From CAYPNF01 sp964411985 (lineage in GTDB: Bacteria; Verrucomicrobiota; Verrucomicrobiia; Limisphaerales; J093), in contig CAYPNF010000004.1 of NCBI GenBank assembly GCA_964411985.1, forward strand, positions 62,001-126,000: a stretch of 64,000 nt of DNA, read 5' to 3'. The position numbers were made by a program, and so were the translations under genes. Below are positions 1 to 7,743 of the stretch, in pieces. The notes under the pieces are model-generated. The model was given only the letters and a program-made list of their open reading frames with translations, did no database searches and was not told the origin of the DNA. The stretch's first letter is position 1; each line of letters opens with the position of its first letter.

Positions 1-489
1 TTTGGCACCCTCTCGACAGGGATTTACTCCAATGCCGATATGGCCGCGAACCATGTCGGTTTCAGGTTCTTCCAGAATCTGACTGAGACGGTGCTGCTAA
101 AAGGTGTTGAATGCCAACCTTTGGTGGTTCGATGCGGGGTGTTTTACCGGCTGAACGATCACGTCCGCATTCGTTCCGGCTGGTTCAAGGCTTACGTGAG
201 CGATCATTGGAACGAAGGGCTGAATCCGAGTCTGTACGACTGGACGATGCGCGCGGGCTTGCGCGGGGCGCTGCAGGGCCAGGCCGAGTCCGTTGTTCAG
301 TTCTATACCCAGAAGGACGGGCGGCCCAACGACCCCGCCTACTATGACAATCTGGCTCGGGAACTCTCCACCTATTACGGCGAGGACTACGGACATTCCG
401 GTGAGTTCGATAAGCTCCTCACGATTGGGAACACTTGTTTTCCCGCGCTCCACGCTCGAGAAAAGGCATCGCCCCGACCCAGCCAGTGA
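1..489 (+). CDS. Hypothetical protein, 5' end cut by window edge
   Basis: The reading frame is open from the first base of the window and ends with TGA at 487-489, so the true start lies upstream; an internal ATG sits at position 40. The visible part is about 162 residues, begins FGTLSTGIYSNADMAAN and is rich in aromatic residues (WTMRAGL, YYDNLAREL, TYYGEDYGHSG). I do not recognise a named domain. The composition looks like a soluble, possibly exported protein, and the long open frame with balanced codon use supports a real gene rather than a shadow. The 214 bases downstream, to the next gene, show no further gene. Confidence 0.55.
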   Translation, partial: FGTLSTGIYSNADMAANHVGFRFFQNLTETVLLKGVECQPLVVRCGVFYRLNDHVRIRSGWFKAYVSDHWNEGLNPSLYDWTMRAGLRGALQGQAESVVQFYTQKDGRPNDPAYYDNLARELSTYYGEDYGHSGEFDKLLTIGNTCFPALHAREKASPRPSQ

Positions 490-703
490 TTCCTTGCTGC
501 CGTGATCAAAAGTTGCCCTCCATTTCGATTCCACCGCAGCCTTCCTCTACAATATCTTGTCCCCTCTCACGCGGAGATCGTCGGCGCGCCCGAGTTGACA
601 ACGACTGTGTCGGCCTCGCGCGGCCTTGACGCGGAGTCACACCCCACCATTCGCCGTTGCGCTTATGCGGGCGTCTTGGCCACACTTTTCGGCATTGAGC
701 ACT

Positions 704-1108
704 ATGAGCAACGCCGACGACCACCGCTGGGATTTGAACGAAGGGGACAAGGGCTATTCGCCTGAGTGTGATGAGGCGTTCGAACGGAAGTTCGAGGAAT
801 GGGAGGAGCGAAACTGGCCCGATTGGCTTGGTAGGAGCCTGACCTTCCCGTTCACCGTCACCCGCGAGGAAGATGAGGACGACGCCTATTTCGCTCCGGG
901 CGCGGCCAAGGCTCCCTTCCGGCTGGGCCACAAGATGGACGTAGTGGAACTGGCCGAAGACGACGTTGACCGCGGCATCATGGTCAAGGTCAAGGAGAAG
1001 GGAAAGGTTGGCTACGTGCCGCTGTGCGACGTTGAGGTCACGCCCAAGGCCAACGCCAATTTCTGGCCGGTTCGGGAATATGTCGTCTGGTTTGCCAACT
1101 GTTGTTGA
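704..1108 (+). CDS. Calcium-binding protein CcbP-like (small acidic protein)
   Basis: This 134-residue acidic protein probably begins at the ATG at 704 (MSNADDHRWDL), because the upstream extension of the frame does not look like coding sequence. The core reads WLGRSLTFPFTV, then an acidic stretch REEDEDD, then KMDVVEL and VGYVPLCDVEV. That layout, a WL..LxFPF start, acidic residues and a VPLxDxEV end, matches what I recall of the small CcbP-like calcium-binding family (PF11535) first described in Anabaena. Calcium binding is therefore family inference; the acidic cluster is what the sequence shows. No signal peptide or membrane segment is visible, so it should be cytoplasmic. It stands alone, 175 bases before the methyltransferase start. 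Confidence 0.6.
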   Translation: MSNADDHRWDLNEGDKGYSPECDEAFERKFEEWEERNWPDWLGRSLTFPFTVTREEDEDDAYFAPGAAKAPFRLGHKMDVVELAEDDVDRGIMVKVKEKGKVGYVPLCDVEVTPKANANFWPVREYVVWFANCC

Positions 1109-1282
1109 CCTCCTGAAGCCCTCGTTCGTAGAGCGCCGGCGGATCGTGGAAATGGAGCAGCAGGATCAGGATTTCGTAGACTTGGTGTCACCGAGCCGAG
1201 TCTGTCTTCATGCGAAAAGGTCTTGTTTCCTATTCCGGGCGATTGTTTACACTGGGTCGCGAGACAAACCGAACGTGGACTT

Positions 1283-2086
1283 ATGGCATACGTGCATGGC
1301 TATTCTGAGCGCGAAACCCAGCGGCTTTACGAACAGGCCGAGATTCTGGAGGCAATTCTGTATACAGGCACTGCCTTCCCCGCGAACGCGAAGGTGCTGG
1401 AGGCAGGATGCGGGGTGGGTGCTCAGACGCGGCTCTTGGTCAAGCGAAGTCCTCATTCGGTATTCACCTGCATCGACATCTCCGAGAAGTCGCTGGCCAC
1501 TGCTGCCCGGCTCAAGGAGCAGCCAACCTTCAACAACGTTTCCTTCAGCCGGGAGGACATCGCCCAGCTCAGTTTTGCAGATGAAACCTTCGACCACATC
1601 TTCGTCTGCTTTGTCTTGGAGCATCTGAATGTTCCCGTCGCAGCTTTACGCGAACTGAAGCGCGTGCTCAGAACCGGCGGCACGATGACCGTCATCGAAG
1701 GGGACCACGGCTCTTGCTTCTGGCACCCTGAAACGCCGGAGTCCATCGCCGCCTGGAATGGCCTGATAGCCGCCCAGCGAAACATCGGCCACGACCCGAA
1801 CATCGGACGACGCCTGACGCCGTTGCTTGCTGAGGCGGGACTCGAAGTGGAAACCTGTGAACCGGCTTGGCTCTATGCCGACCGACTGAAGCCCACGTTA
1901 CGTGACGGCATGGTGGACCACATCATTGTTCCGATGGTCCAATCCGCCGAGCAAAAGATCTTGACCGACAACCTCGTGCCCAAGGCGGTTTACGAACAGG
2001 GCATCGCCGACCTGTCCCGTGTGGACCAGATGGAAGAGGGAACGTTTTTCTACACGTGGTTCAAAGCGATGGCACGGAAAGGGTGA
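1283..2086 (+). CDS. Class I SAM-dependent methyltransferase
   Basis: A 267-residue Rossmann-fold methyltransferase. Residues 38-46 read VLEAGCGVG, the glycine-rich SAM-binding motif I. VFTCIDISEKSL carries the acidic residue that normally holds the SAM ribose, and FDHIFVCFVLEHL followed by LRELKRVLRTGG are motifs IV and V of the Methyltransf_11/25 type. I place the start at the ATG at 1283 (MAYVHGYSERE); 20 upstream residues in the same frame (from 1223) look non-coding. The C-terminal 100 residues are typical of small-molecule methyltransferases, but the substrate cannot be deduced. A 108-base stretch at 1433-1540 recurs without gaps at 3941-4048, a decayed second copy. Confidence 0.85.
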   Translation: MAYVHGYSERETQRLYEQAEILEAILYTGTAFPANAKVLEAGCGVGAQTRLLVKRSPHSVFTCIDISEKSLATAARLKEQPTFNNVSFSREDIAQLSFADETFDHIFVCFVLEHLNVPVAALRELKRVLRTGGTMTVIEGDHGSCFWHPETPESIAAWNGLIAAQRNIGHDPNIGRRLTPLLAEAGLEVETCEPAWLYADRLKPTLRDGMVDHIIVPMVQSAEQKILTDNLVPKAVYEQGIADLSRVDQMEEGTFFYTWFKAMARKG

Positions 2087-2180
2087 GCGGGACACGCATG
2101 GCCCGGTTATCTACAATCGGCGGTGGTTCACGCGCAGGCGGCTATGGATGGGAAATGCGCCCGCCCGGTGAGTTGGAAGT

Positions 2181-2690
2181 ATGAAACAATTCTACGCGCT
2201 TCTGCTGGGTCTGGCGCTGGTAGGCTGCTCGACAGTCCCGACTTTCGTCAGCCATGACATCCCTAACTTCAGGCCGGTGCCCGGCAATCCCAGTGTTTAC
2301 CGTGGTGGACAGCCCAAGTCTCGGGAGGGCTGGGCGTATCTCCAGAGCCTAGGAGTCAGCAACGTCGTTAAATTGAACTTGGAATCCGACGCATCGGATA
2401 AAGATGCCAGGGCGCTGGGGATGACTGTCCACTATTTCCCCATCAACACGCTGCACCAGATACTGCTCAAGCCCGACCGTGTAGGCTTGTCTAATGCGGT
2501 CGCAGCCATCAAGCCCGGCACCTACGTTCACTGCAAACGCGGGCAGGACCGAACCGGCTTGATCGTTGGTTGTAAACGCGTCTGGCAGGACGGCTGGACC
2601 AAGACCAACGCGTGGAACGAAATGATCGCCAACGGTTTTCACCCTTCGCTCTGCAGCTTAACCGACTTCTGGAAAGACGAGGTTCGTTGA
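2181..2690 (+). CDS. Tyrosine/dual-specificity phosphatase-like lipoprotein
   Basis: A 169-residue protein with a lipoprotein signal: a short hydrophobic segment (FYALLLGLALVG) ends in Cys16 followed by STVP, so the mature protein should be lipid-anchored outside the cytoplasm. The catalytic signature of the cysteine phosphatase superfamily is complete: VHCKRGQDRTG, with nucleophile Cys118 and phosphate-binding Arg124 (C-x5-R). NPSVYRGGQPKSREGWAYLQSLGVSNVVKLN is the usual N-terminal part of DSP/PTP proteins. Such exported phosphatase-like proteins are frequent in Verrucomicrobia and Planctomycetes; substrates are unknown. It is monocistronic by spacing (94 bases after the methyltransferase, 320 before the next gene). 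Confidence 0.85.
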   Translation: MKQFYALLLGLALVGCSTVPTFVSHDIPNFRPVPGNPSVYRGGQPKSREGWAYLQSLGVSNVVKLNLESDASDKDARALGMTVHYFPINTLHQILLKPDRVGLSNAVAAIKPGTYVHCKRGQDRTGLIVGCKRVWQDGWTKTNAWNEMIANGFHPSLCSLTDFWKDEVR

Positions 2691-3010
2691 AACCTTCAGG
2701 CGCGACGATGAGATCTCATCGATCTTGGACCTTTCTGGCTTTCCGGCACGGGTGCCAACTCGGTAAGGCGACCGCCGACCCCTGACCTTGCTACTCCTCT
2801 CTCTCTTGAGTGAGGCTCGTGACCACCCCGTGGACGGTTCCAGTGCTCATCTACCTCCTGCTGCAGCTCGCCCTGACGTCGACCGGTCGCAGGCGTGTTG
2901 ATTTCGGCGAGCGGATGAGGGGCGGCATCACCGCGACCATCGACTGGGCGAATGCGCCGGTCGATTCTTTCGATTAACACCCTCCGCCGAGGCCGGGCTA
3001 ATCTGCGGCC
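2691..3010. other. Gene-poor gap with one small unassigned ORF
   Basis: Between two lipoprotein genes lie 320 bases without a recognised gene. The only coding-looking stretch is a 52-codon frame on the plus strand at 2819-2977 that starts with GTG and ends FGERMRGGITATIDWANAPVDSFD before TAA. It could be a very small gene or the tail of a decayed one; I do not recognise it, and it has no obvious ribosome binding site. Confidence 0.25.
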
Positions 3011-3445
3011 ATGAAAACAGATCACAACCCCGTTAAAGCCATCACCAAACACGCACTTCCATTATGTGCCCTTCTGACTGTCGGACTGCTCCTGTCCTCC
3101 TGCAAGGCGGAGGCGAAAGTCGCCACTGGCAGCGATCCATCGGGCGTCTACGCCTTGGTTACCGTCAACGGGAACAAAGTGCCCGCCAGTGTCTCTCACG
3201 ATGGCACCGCGTTACAGGTGCGCTCCGGCACCTTCACGATCAAAGCCGACGGAACCTGCAGCACCAAAACGGTCTTCGTTCCACCTTCGGGGTCTGAGGC
3301 CACACGAGAGGTGAGCGCAACTTACACCAAGGAGGGTTCCAAACTGACTATGCAGTGGCAAGGTGCGGGAACGACCACCGGCATCATCGAGGGCGGCACC
3401 TTCACGATGGACAATGAGGGGGTGCTGTTTGTTTACAGGAAATGA
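3011..3445 (+). CDS. Small lipoprotein of unknown function
   Basis: A 144-residue protein with a long N-terminal signal (ALPLCALLTVGLLLSSC); Cys31 after LLSS is a lipobox cysteine. The mature part reads DPSGVYALVTVNGNKVPASVSHDG, then GTFTIKADGTCSTKT, then YTKEGSKLTMQWQGAG and FTMDNEGVLFVYRK. The alternating pattern and the repeated G-T-F-T phrases suggest an all-beta, lipocalin-like fold such as is seen in small secreted verrucomicrobial proteins. There is no catalytic motif and no named family I can assign. It is followed after 70 bases by a small membrane protein in the same direction, so they may be co-transcribed. Confidence 0.7.
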   Translation: MKTDHNPVKAITKHALPLCALLTVGLLLSSCKAEAKVATGSDPSGVYALVTVNGNKVPASVSHDGTALQVRSGTFTIKADGTCSTKTVFVPPSGSEATREVSATYTKEGSKLTMQWQGAGTTTGIIEGGTFTMDNEGVLFVYRK

Positions 3446-3515
3446 AGGTTGGACAGGGGGCACGCCGGCGAACGCCGACAACAGCCCTTCCCAAACTGGA
3501 GAAAGACACCCACTC

Positions 3516-3815
3516 ATGAACACAAACCCCACGTTAGAACCGGGTCAGCCTCCGCTGATCGAGGGTCCGCCACGAACGAAGTTTCGCTTTTCGCGAGTAT
3601 TCTGGACTGGGTTGATCCTCTTCATACTGGGCAGTGGGCCTTTGTTGGTGGTCATCCTGTTGGCATGGTTGGGGGTGACCGATGACCCCAATCCGAACCC
3701 GATCGGTTTAGGGATACTAACGTTTCTGACGTTCTGGCCGAGCGTGATCATGATGATCGTTGGACTCACGCAATCGTACACGCGCTACAGGGTCTCCCAA
3801 CGCAGCGCGCAGTAG
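3516..3815 (+). CDS. Small two-pass membrane protein, unknown function
   Basis: A 99-residue protein starting at the ATG at 3516 (MNTNPTLEPGQ), which has a good purine-rich ribosome binding site (CTGGAGAAAG) just upstream; the longer frame from 3363 overlaps the preceding lipoprotein gene and is not used. It has a proline-rich cytosolic N-terminus of about 30 residues and two hydrophobic segments, VFWTGLILFILGSGPLLVV and LGILTFLTFWPSVIMMIVGL, separated by a short DDPNPNP loop. No family recognised. It probably forms a small transcription unit with the upstream lipoprotein. Confidence 0.6.
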   Translation: MNTNPTLEPGQPPLIEGPPRTKFRFSRVFWTGLILFILGSGPLLVVILLAWLGVTDDPNPNPIGLGILTFLTFWPSVIMMIVGLTQSYTRYRVSQRSAQ

Positions 3816-3940
3816 TTGTCGAGCCCGTAGATCCTGCCAGCGGCGGTTGAAACCCTCGCACGAAGGTTCTGCAAATCGCGGGTAACAGGTGCAAGTCATG
3901 GCATTGGCGCTCTTAGCGGTGGCCACCGTGCCGGTCAATC

Positions 3941-4066
3941 CTCCTGGTTAAGCGTAGCCCCGATGCGGTGTTTACCTGCATCGACGTTTCCGAAAAGTCG
4001 CTGGCGACCGCTGCCGGGCTCAAGGCGCAGGCGGGTTTCAGGAACGTTGTTCTACGCGGAGCGCCA
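3941..4066 (+). pseudogene. Methyltransferase gene fragment (paralogue of 1283-2086)
   Basis: Bases 3941-4048 translate to LLVKRSPDAVFTCIDVSEKS followed by LATAAGLKAQAGFRNV, aligning without gaps to residues 51-86 of the intact methyltransferase at 1283-2086 (LLVKRSPHSVFTCIDISEKS and onwards). Only this internal piece survives: motif I before it and motif IV after it are both absent, and there is no start codon in reach. It lies in a 411-base gap (3816-4226) that otherwise holds no gene I can recognise. Many of the differences from the intact copy are synonymous, so this was once a functioning related gene rather than a recent partial duplication. Confidence 0.75.
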
Positions 4067-4226
4067 TTCGGGTCCGATCTATATTGGCAACAGATAGGAT
4101 CAGCCGTTTGACCGAACGTTCCTTGCACGCGCATCAGCCGCAAGCCCTTGCTGGAACCATCCCCCCCTGCGCCGCCGCCTCAATGGGCTTCACACCGGCG
4201 CCACCCTGAACGATACTCCTCTCCTG

Positions 4227-4487
4227 ATGATGACCGTTCCTGAGATCCTGCAAGAACTGGAGCCTTACACAGGCAGGTTCCCGATGAGGGCGATGGAAGC
4301 CGCCATCGAGCAGCGCGAAGCCATTACCCCGGAGCTGCTGAAGATGCTGGATTCCGTGGCTGCTGCCGCCGTGAGCACCAGCTACCTGGCCCCCAAGCCT
4401 TACGTCAACCAGCCCAAGATTGGCCGCAACGATTCTTGTCCCTGTGGGAGCGGGAAGAAGTTCAAGAAGTGCCGCGGAAAGGGCTGA
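4227..4487 (+). CDS. SEC-C motif protein, apparently internally deleted (DUF1186-like)
   Basis: An intact 86-residue frame. The first 40 residues (VPEILQELEPYTGRFP and EAIEQREAITPELLKML in essence) look like the start of DUF1186 proteins, which are usually 200-300 residues. Residues 63-86 (KIGRNDSCPCGSGKKFKK then CRGKG) are a SEC-C zinc-binding motif that normally ends such proteins. The joining piece (DSVAAAAVSTSYLAPKPYVNQP) is too short to hold the usual middle. The motif ends C-R instead of the expected C-C, so one zinc ligand is lost. I read it as a shortened, probably decaying gene, though a functional SEC-C miniprotein is possible. Three bases separate it from the Sir2 remnant. Confidence 0.6.
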   Translation: MMTVPEILQELEPYTGRFPMRAMEAAIEQREAITPELLKMLDSVAAAAVSTSYLAPKPYVNQPKIGRNDSCPCGSGKKFKKCRGKG

Positions 4488-4490
4488 CCG

Positions 4491-4781
4491 ATGGCCGCGA
4501 GCACCGATGACGAAGTCAGGCGAGCAGCCGAAGCCGTCAACGCCGCCGACGCGCTGGTGGTGACAGCAGGCGCTGGCATGGGGGTTGACTCTGGCTTGCC
4601 CGACTTCCGGGGGGGCACAAGGGTTCTGGCTGGCGTAAGCGGCACACTCATCCGCATCAACCCGCGGGAGGAGGACGTTCCGGGCGGCCAGATTGGACTG
4701 TCGTTGGGGGCTGCGGAGGGGATTCAGCGAATCTGTGCCTGCGCTGAGAGGCTCGCCGGACGATCGAACCCCCGAGCTTGA
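4491..4781 (+). pseudogene. Sir2-family (NAD-dependent deacylase) gene with the core missing
   Basis: The 96-residue frame starts like a bacterial Sir2 protein: ALVVTAGAGMGVDSGLPDF carries the GAGxSxxSGIPDFRG NAD-binding signature in variant form. It ends like one too: GTLIRINPREEDVPGG and LSLGAAEGIQRI. A sirtuin needs about 250-280 residues; here the FRG motif is followed within about 11 residues by the C-terminal NPRE segment, so the catalytic histidine, the four zinc cysteines and the remaining NAD pocket are absent. The join keeps the frame. It cannot be an active deacylase. It sits directly after another ORF with the same type of apparent internal deletion. Confidence 0.7.
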
Positions 4782-4863
4782 AAAAAGAAAAGCCGCTGCG
4801 CATCGCACGCAACGGCATTGTATCCGGCCTCGGCAGTCTAACCACCCTTAGGCCTCGAAAGAT

Positions 4864-4879
4864 TCCTGCATTCGCAGGA
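4864..4879. repeat. Short REP-like hairpin TCCTGC-ATTC-GCAGGA
   Basis: A perfect 6-bp stem with a 4-base loop in the 226-base gap between the Sir2 remnant and the end of the TPR gene. The surrounding bases, read on the minus strand, give the PVTPANAGIF-type string typical of dispersed REP/BOX-like repeats in other bacteria. Only one copy is visible in this window. Confidence 0.35.
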
Positions 4880-5007
4880 GTCACTGGCATTGGAACCGGC
4901 CATTCTAGAAACTCTCAAGCTTACTCTCGATTCCGATGCTCTAATGGGAACGTAGGCCTCGAGTGAACGAGTGTCAAACAGGAGAGTTAGTTATTTTTCC
5001 CCCGCTG

Positions 5008-7743
5008 TCATTTCGCAGGCGGGGGACTTGCGAGTTGGCGGAGTTGAAGTAGTTTGGGTTCGAAACGCGCCCTTAGGAGTGGTAGTTCGGCGATCAGGCG
5101 TTCGTAGATCCCCACTGCCACCTCATAGCGTTTCATTTTCTCGGCCAACTCGGCTGCGGCGAGTCCGGCCTGCTTCACATAATATGGATCCGGCTGCTCG
5201 CTCTCGCCCGAGTTCTTTCCGTAGAAGACCCGGAGAAAGTGGTCGAGGGCGCTGGTCAACAGTGCGGCTTGCTCGGCGGGTGGCTTGAGCAGGGAATGCT
5301 TTTCCAGGACGATGCCCAGCCCCACTTCAGCCTGACTGCGCACGGAGATGGCGGCATTGGTCGCCATGGCCTTCGTGAAGGCGTCGGCCGCGCTGTCGTA
5401 GAGCTTCGAGGCTTGACTGGGATCCAGAGCGGCGAGCTGGAGGTAGCAATTACCGATTTCCCCCCAGGCGGTGGGCACGTACTCGTTGGGAGGAAGGCGT
5501 TCCGCGACTTTGGAATAGGAGGTGAGAGCTTCTCGGTACCGAGCGGCGGTGTTTGTGGACAAGTCACCGGGGTCGGAGAGAAAGAGGCCTCCGAGGAGCA
5601 GGTAGGCCTCGGCGGCGACGGGTACCGGTATGGGAGAGTTGACTACGAGGCTGGATAGGGGGCCGTTCGTGATCACCCACACGAAGTGTTCCCGCGCATC
5701 TTTGTACCGTTGCCCAGCCACGGCGGCCCGTCCGGCCATCAGGCGAGCGCGGCACGCCAGTTCCCCGAAAGGCGCGTTGGTGTTTTCAAGCAGCCGCTTC
5801 TGCTGGAAGCTGAGCTGCGCTTGCTCGTAATCCCCGAGGCCGAAGTAATACTCTCCGGTGAGATAATGGGCTTGGGGCACATTGGTGCTTTCTGGGAAGG
5901 AGGCGATAAAGTTCGTCAGGAGTCTGAGACTGTTCGTGTCGGCACTCAACTGGTAGGCAACGCGGGCGGACTGGAAGTTGCCTCCGGCCAGAACATCCCT
6001 CGGTATGGCCTGGTTGGTGGAAGCGAGCTCGAGCCACCGGTTGTACTCCATCTGCGCGGCGGGGAGGTTATTCTCCTGTTCGAAGGTGGCTGCGAGGGTG
6101 AGTCGGTACTCGCTGGAAAGAAGCGGGTCGGTGAGGGTCGGCAGTGTATTGGTCAGCCAGGATCTCGCCGCGGAACTCTGACTCTTGGCGTTCAGATGTC
6201 TGGCTAACTGAAGGATCATTCTTTCCACCGGGACTTGTCCAGGTGGCTGCATTTGCTGGGCATAGCGAACTGCGGACTCCGCGCCCGGAAGTTGGCCGGA
6301 ATCCAACGTCACTTTGAATGCCTGCAAAAGGGCCTGGCTGACCACGTTGGTCCCTCCGCCGGAGTTGGTGATGACCTGCCAATAATTGCTGACGGCCCCT
6401 GGTAGATCTCCCAATCTTTCCTGGCAGTCTGCGGCTTTGCTGAGGGCGATGGCTCTTTCGGGTCCGCCGGGGAACCGGCTAGCCGCGGCTTGAAAAGAGA
6501 TCAGGCCCTCTCCCAACTGTGAGCCCCCTTCCTCCCAGAGGGTCCATCCCCGGTTCAGATGCGCCAGACCTGTGAGGGGACTCTTGGTGTAGTTGGTGAG
6601 AACCATGTCAAAGCCAGCGCGGGCCTGGCGCAGCAGGTTGGTCAAGTCCAAGTTCCCGGGCGTGGCTCGATTCTGCCGGTACTCCCGAAGACGGAGTTCC
6701 CCCAACGCAAAATGAACGACATCCAGGATTTCATCGTCGCGATGTTGGTCAGCAAAAGCCTGGAGCTGGGCGACCGTTCCGGGGATGTTGCCCGAGTTGA
6801 GGCTGAGTTCGATGGTCTTTTGCAGCGCAAACCGGCGGAACGAGGAGGCCACGGGTTCGGAAAGAATCCGGGAGTAATAAGGGAGGGCCGCGTTGGTTTG
6901 ACCGAGACGCTCCAGGATCTCCCCCTGAGTGATCGCGGCTTCGGCGAGCCATTCGCGACTTAGGCTGTTGGTGACCGTTGTCCAAAGGTTGGAGGCGTGT
7001 TGGTTGGCGGGTGCCGGCTGATTCGCGGCCAGTAAGCCTCGTGCCTGAAACAGCTGACACTGCCATTCCAGCTCGGGCCCCAGCTTCCGGGAGGCCAGGG
7101 GTTCGAGGGCCTTCAAGGCTTCTCCCGCATCACCAGCCTTGAGCAGGGTCTCCGCCAGAAGGAGCCCGGCTCTGGCTCCCCAATCCTCCGGCGTTCGGTC
7201 TCCTGCGGTTGGGGGAGGGGTTCCGGCAAGTTCCTTCAGCAGAGCGATTCCGCGCGCATGGTCGCCCAGCCTGACGAGCAGCGAGGCCTGAAGGAACGAA
7301 GCCTCGAGACGCCTGGGAGAGCTGGGAAACTCCGAGGCGACCTGTCCAAATACGTGCGCCGCTCCCTGGAGATCTCCCTTTTCCAACCGGGCTTGGCCTG
7401 ACCAGAACCGAAACTCATCGGCGAGCTTGCCTGCGGCCGCTGATTTCTCGTTGAGCTGGTTCAGCGCCTCGTCCTGCAGCTTCAGTTTCAGCAAAGCTTG
7501 GGCGCGGAGCAGGACCACGCCGGCCAACAGTTCCGATTCCGGGTACTGCTTGATGAAGGTGAGGCTCTCCTTATCGACAAAGTCGAAAAGGCCATCCTGG
7601 AATTGGCGAACGATGGCTTCCTGAGCCCTGGTTTCAGCGGTGGAAGCGGCTTGCCCTCGGAGTGGAAGGAAAACCAGCAGGGCCATCAAGAGCACTCGCC
7701 ACATGATGCGGAAGGGATGAGGATGAGGGTGGGGCCGGGTCAT
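5008..7743 (-). CDS. Exported TPR-repeat protein
   Basis: A 911-residue protein. The ATG at 7743 overlaps the uvrA stop (ATGA), which makes it the preferred start; a second ATG at 7704 immediately precedes WRVLLMALLVFLPLRGQAAS, a clear signal peptide, so the mature part is periplasmic or cell-surface. The rest is a long chain of helical TPR-like units, for example LLAGVVLLRAQALLKLKLQDEA, YLTGEYYFGLGDYEQAQLSFQ and AYLLLGGLF, with frequent Thr-Asn linkers (LTNT, WVITNGP) common in verrucomicrobial exported proteins. No enzymatic domain is visible; a scaffold role is likely. The direct coupling to uvrA is probably genome packing rather than shared function. Confidence 0.85.
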   Translation of the reverse strand: MTRPHPHPHPFRIMWRVLLMALLVFLPLRGQAASTAETRAQEAIVRQFQDGLFDFVDKESLTFIKQYPESELLAGVVLLRAQALLKLKLQDEALNQLNEKSAAAGKLADEFRFWSGQARLEKGDLQGAAHVFGQVASEFPSSPRRLEASFLQASLLVRLGDHARGIALLKELAGTPPPTAGDRTPEDWGARAGLLLAETLLKAGDAGEALKALEPLASRKLGPELEWQCQLFQARGLLAANQPAPANQHASNLWTTVTNSLSREWLAEAAITQGEILERLGQTNAALPYYSRILSEPVASSFRRFALQKTIELSLNSGNIPGTVAQLQAFADQHRDDEILDVVHFALGELRLREYRQNRATPGNLDLTNLLRQARAGFDMVLTNYTKSPLTGLAHLNRGWTLWEEGGSQLGEGLISFQAAASRFPGGPERAIALSKAADCQERLGDLPGAVSNYWQVITNSGGGTNVVSQALLQAFKVTLDSGQLPGAESAVRYAQQMQPPGQVPVERMILQLARHLNAKSQSSAARSWLTNTLPTLTDPLLSSEYRLTLAATFEQENNLPAAQMEYNRWLELASTNQAIPRDVLAGGNFQSARVAYQLSADTNSLRLLTNFIASFPESTNVPQAHYLTGEYYFGLGDYEQAQLSFQQKRLLENTNAPFGELACRARLMAGRAAVAGQRYKDAREHFVWVITNGPLSSLVVNSPIPVPVAAEAYLLLGGLFLSDPGDLSTNTAARYREALTSYSKVAERLPPNEYVPTAWGEIGNCYLQLAALDPSQASKLYDSAADAFTKAMATNAAISVRSQAEVGLGIVLEKHSLLKPPAEQAALLTSALDHFLRVFYGKNSGESEQPDPYYVKQAGLAAAELAEKMKRYEVAVGIYERLIAELPLLRARFEPKLLQLRQLASPPPAK

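Noticed and set aside
2696..3052. A 118-codon minus-strand frame upstream of the small lipoprotein gene
   Set aside because: It is arginine-rich, overlaps the start of a clear lipoprotein gene and has no recognisable feature.
4999..5025. CCCCCGC/GCGGGGG hairpin as terminator of the TPR gene
   Set aside because: On the minus strand the stem is followed by A-residues rather than T-residues, and it contains the stop codon in its loop; it lacks the features of an intrinsic terminator.
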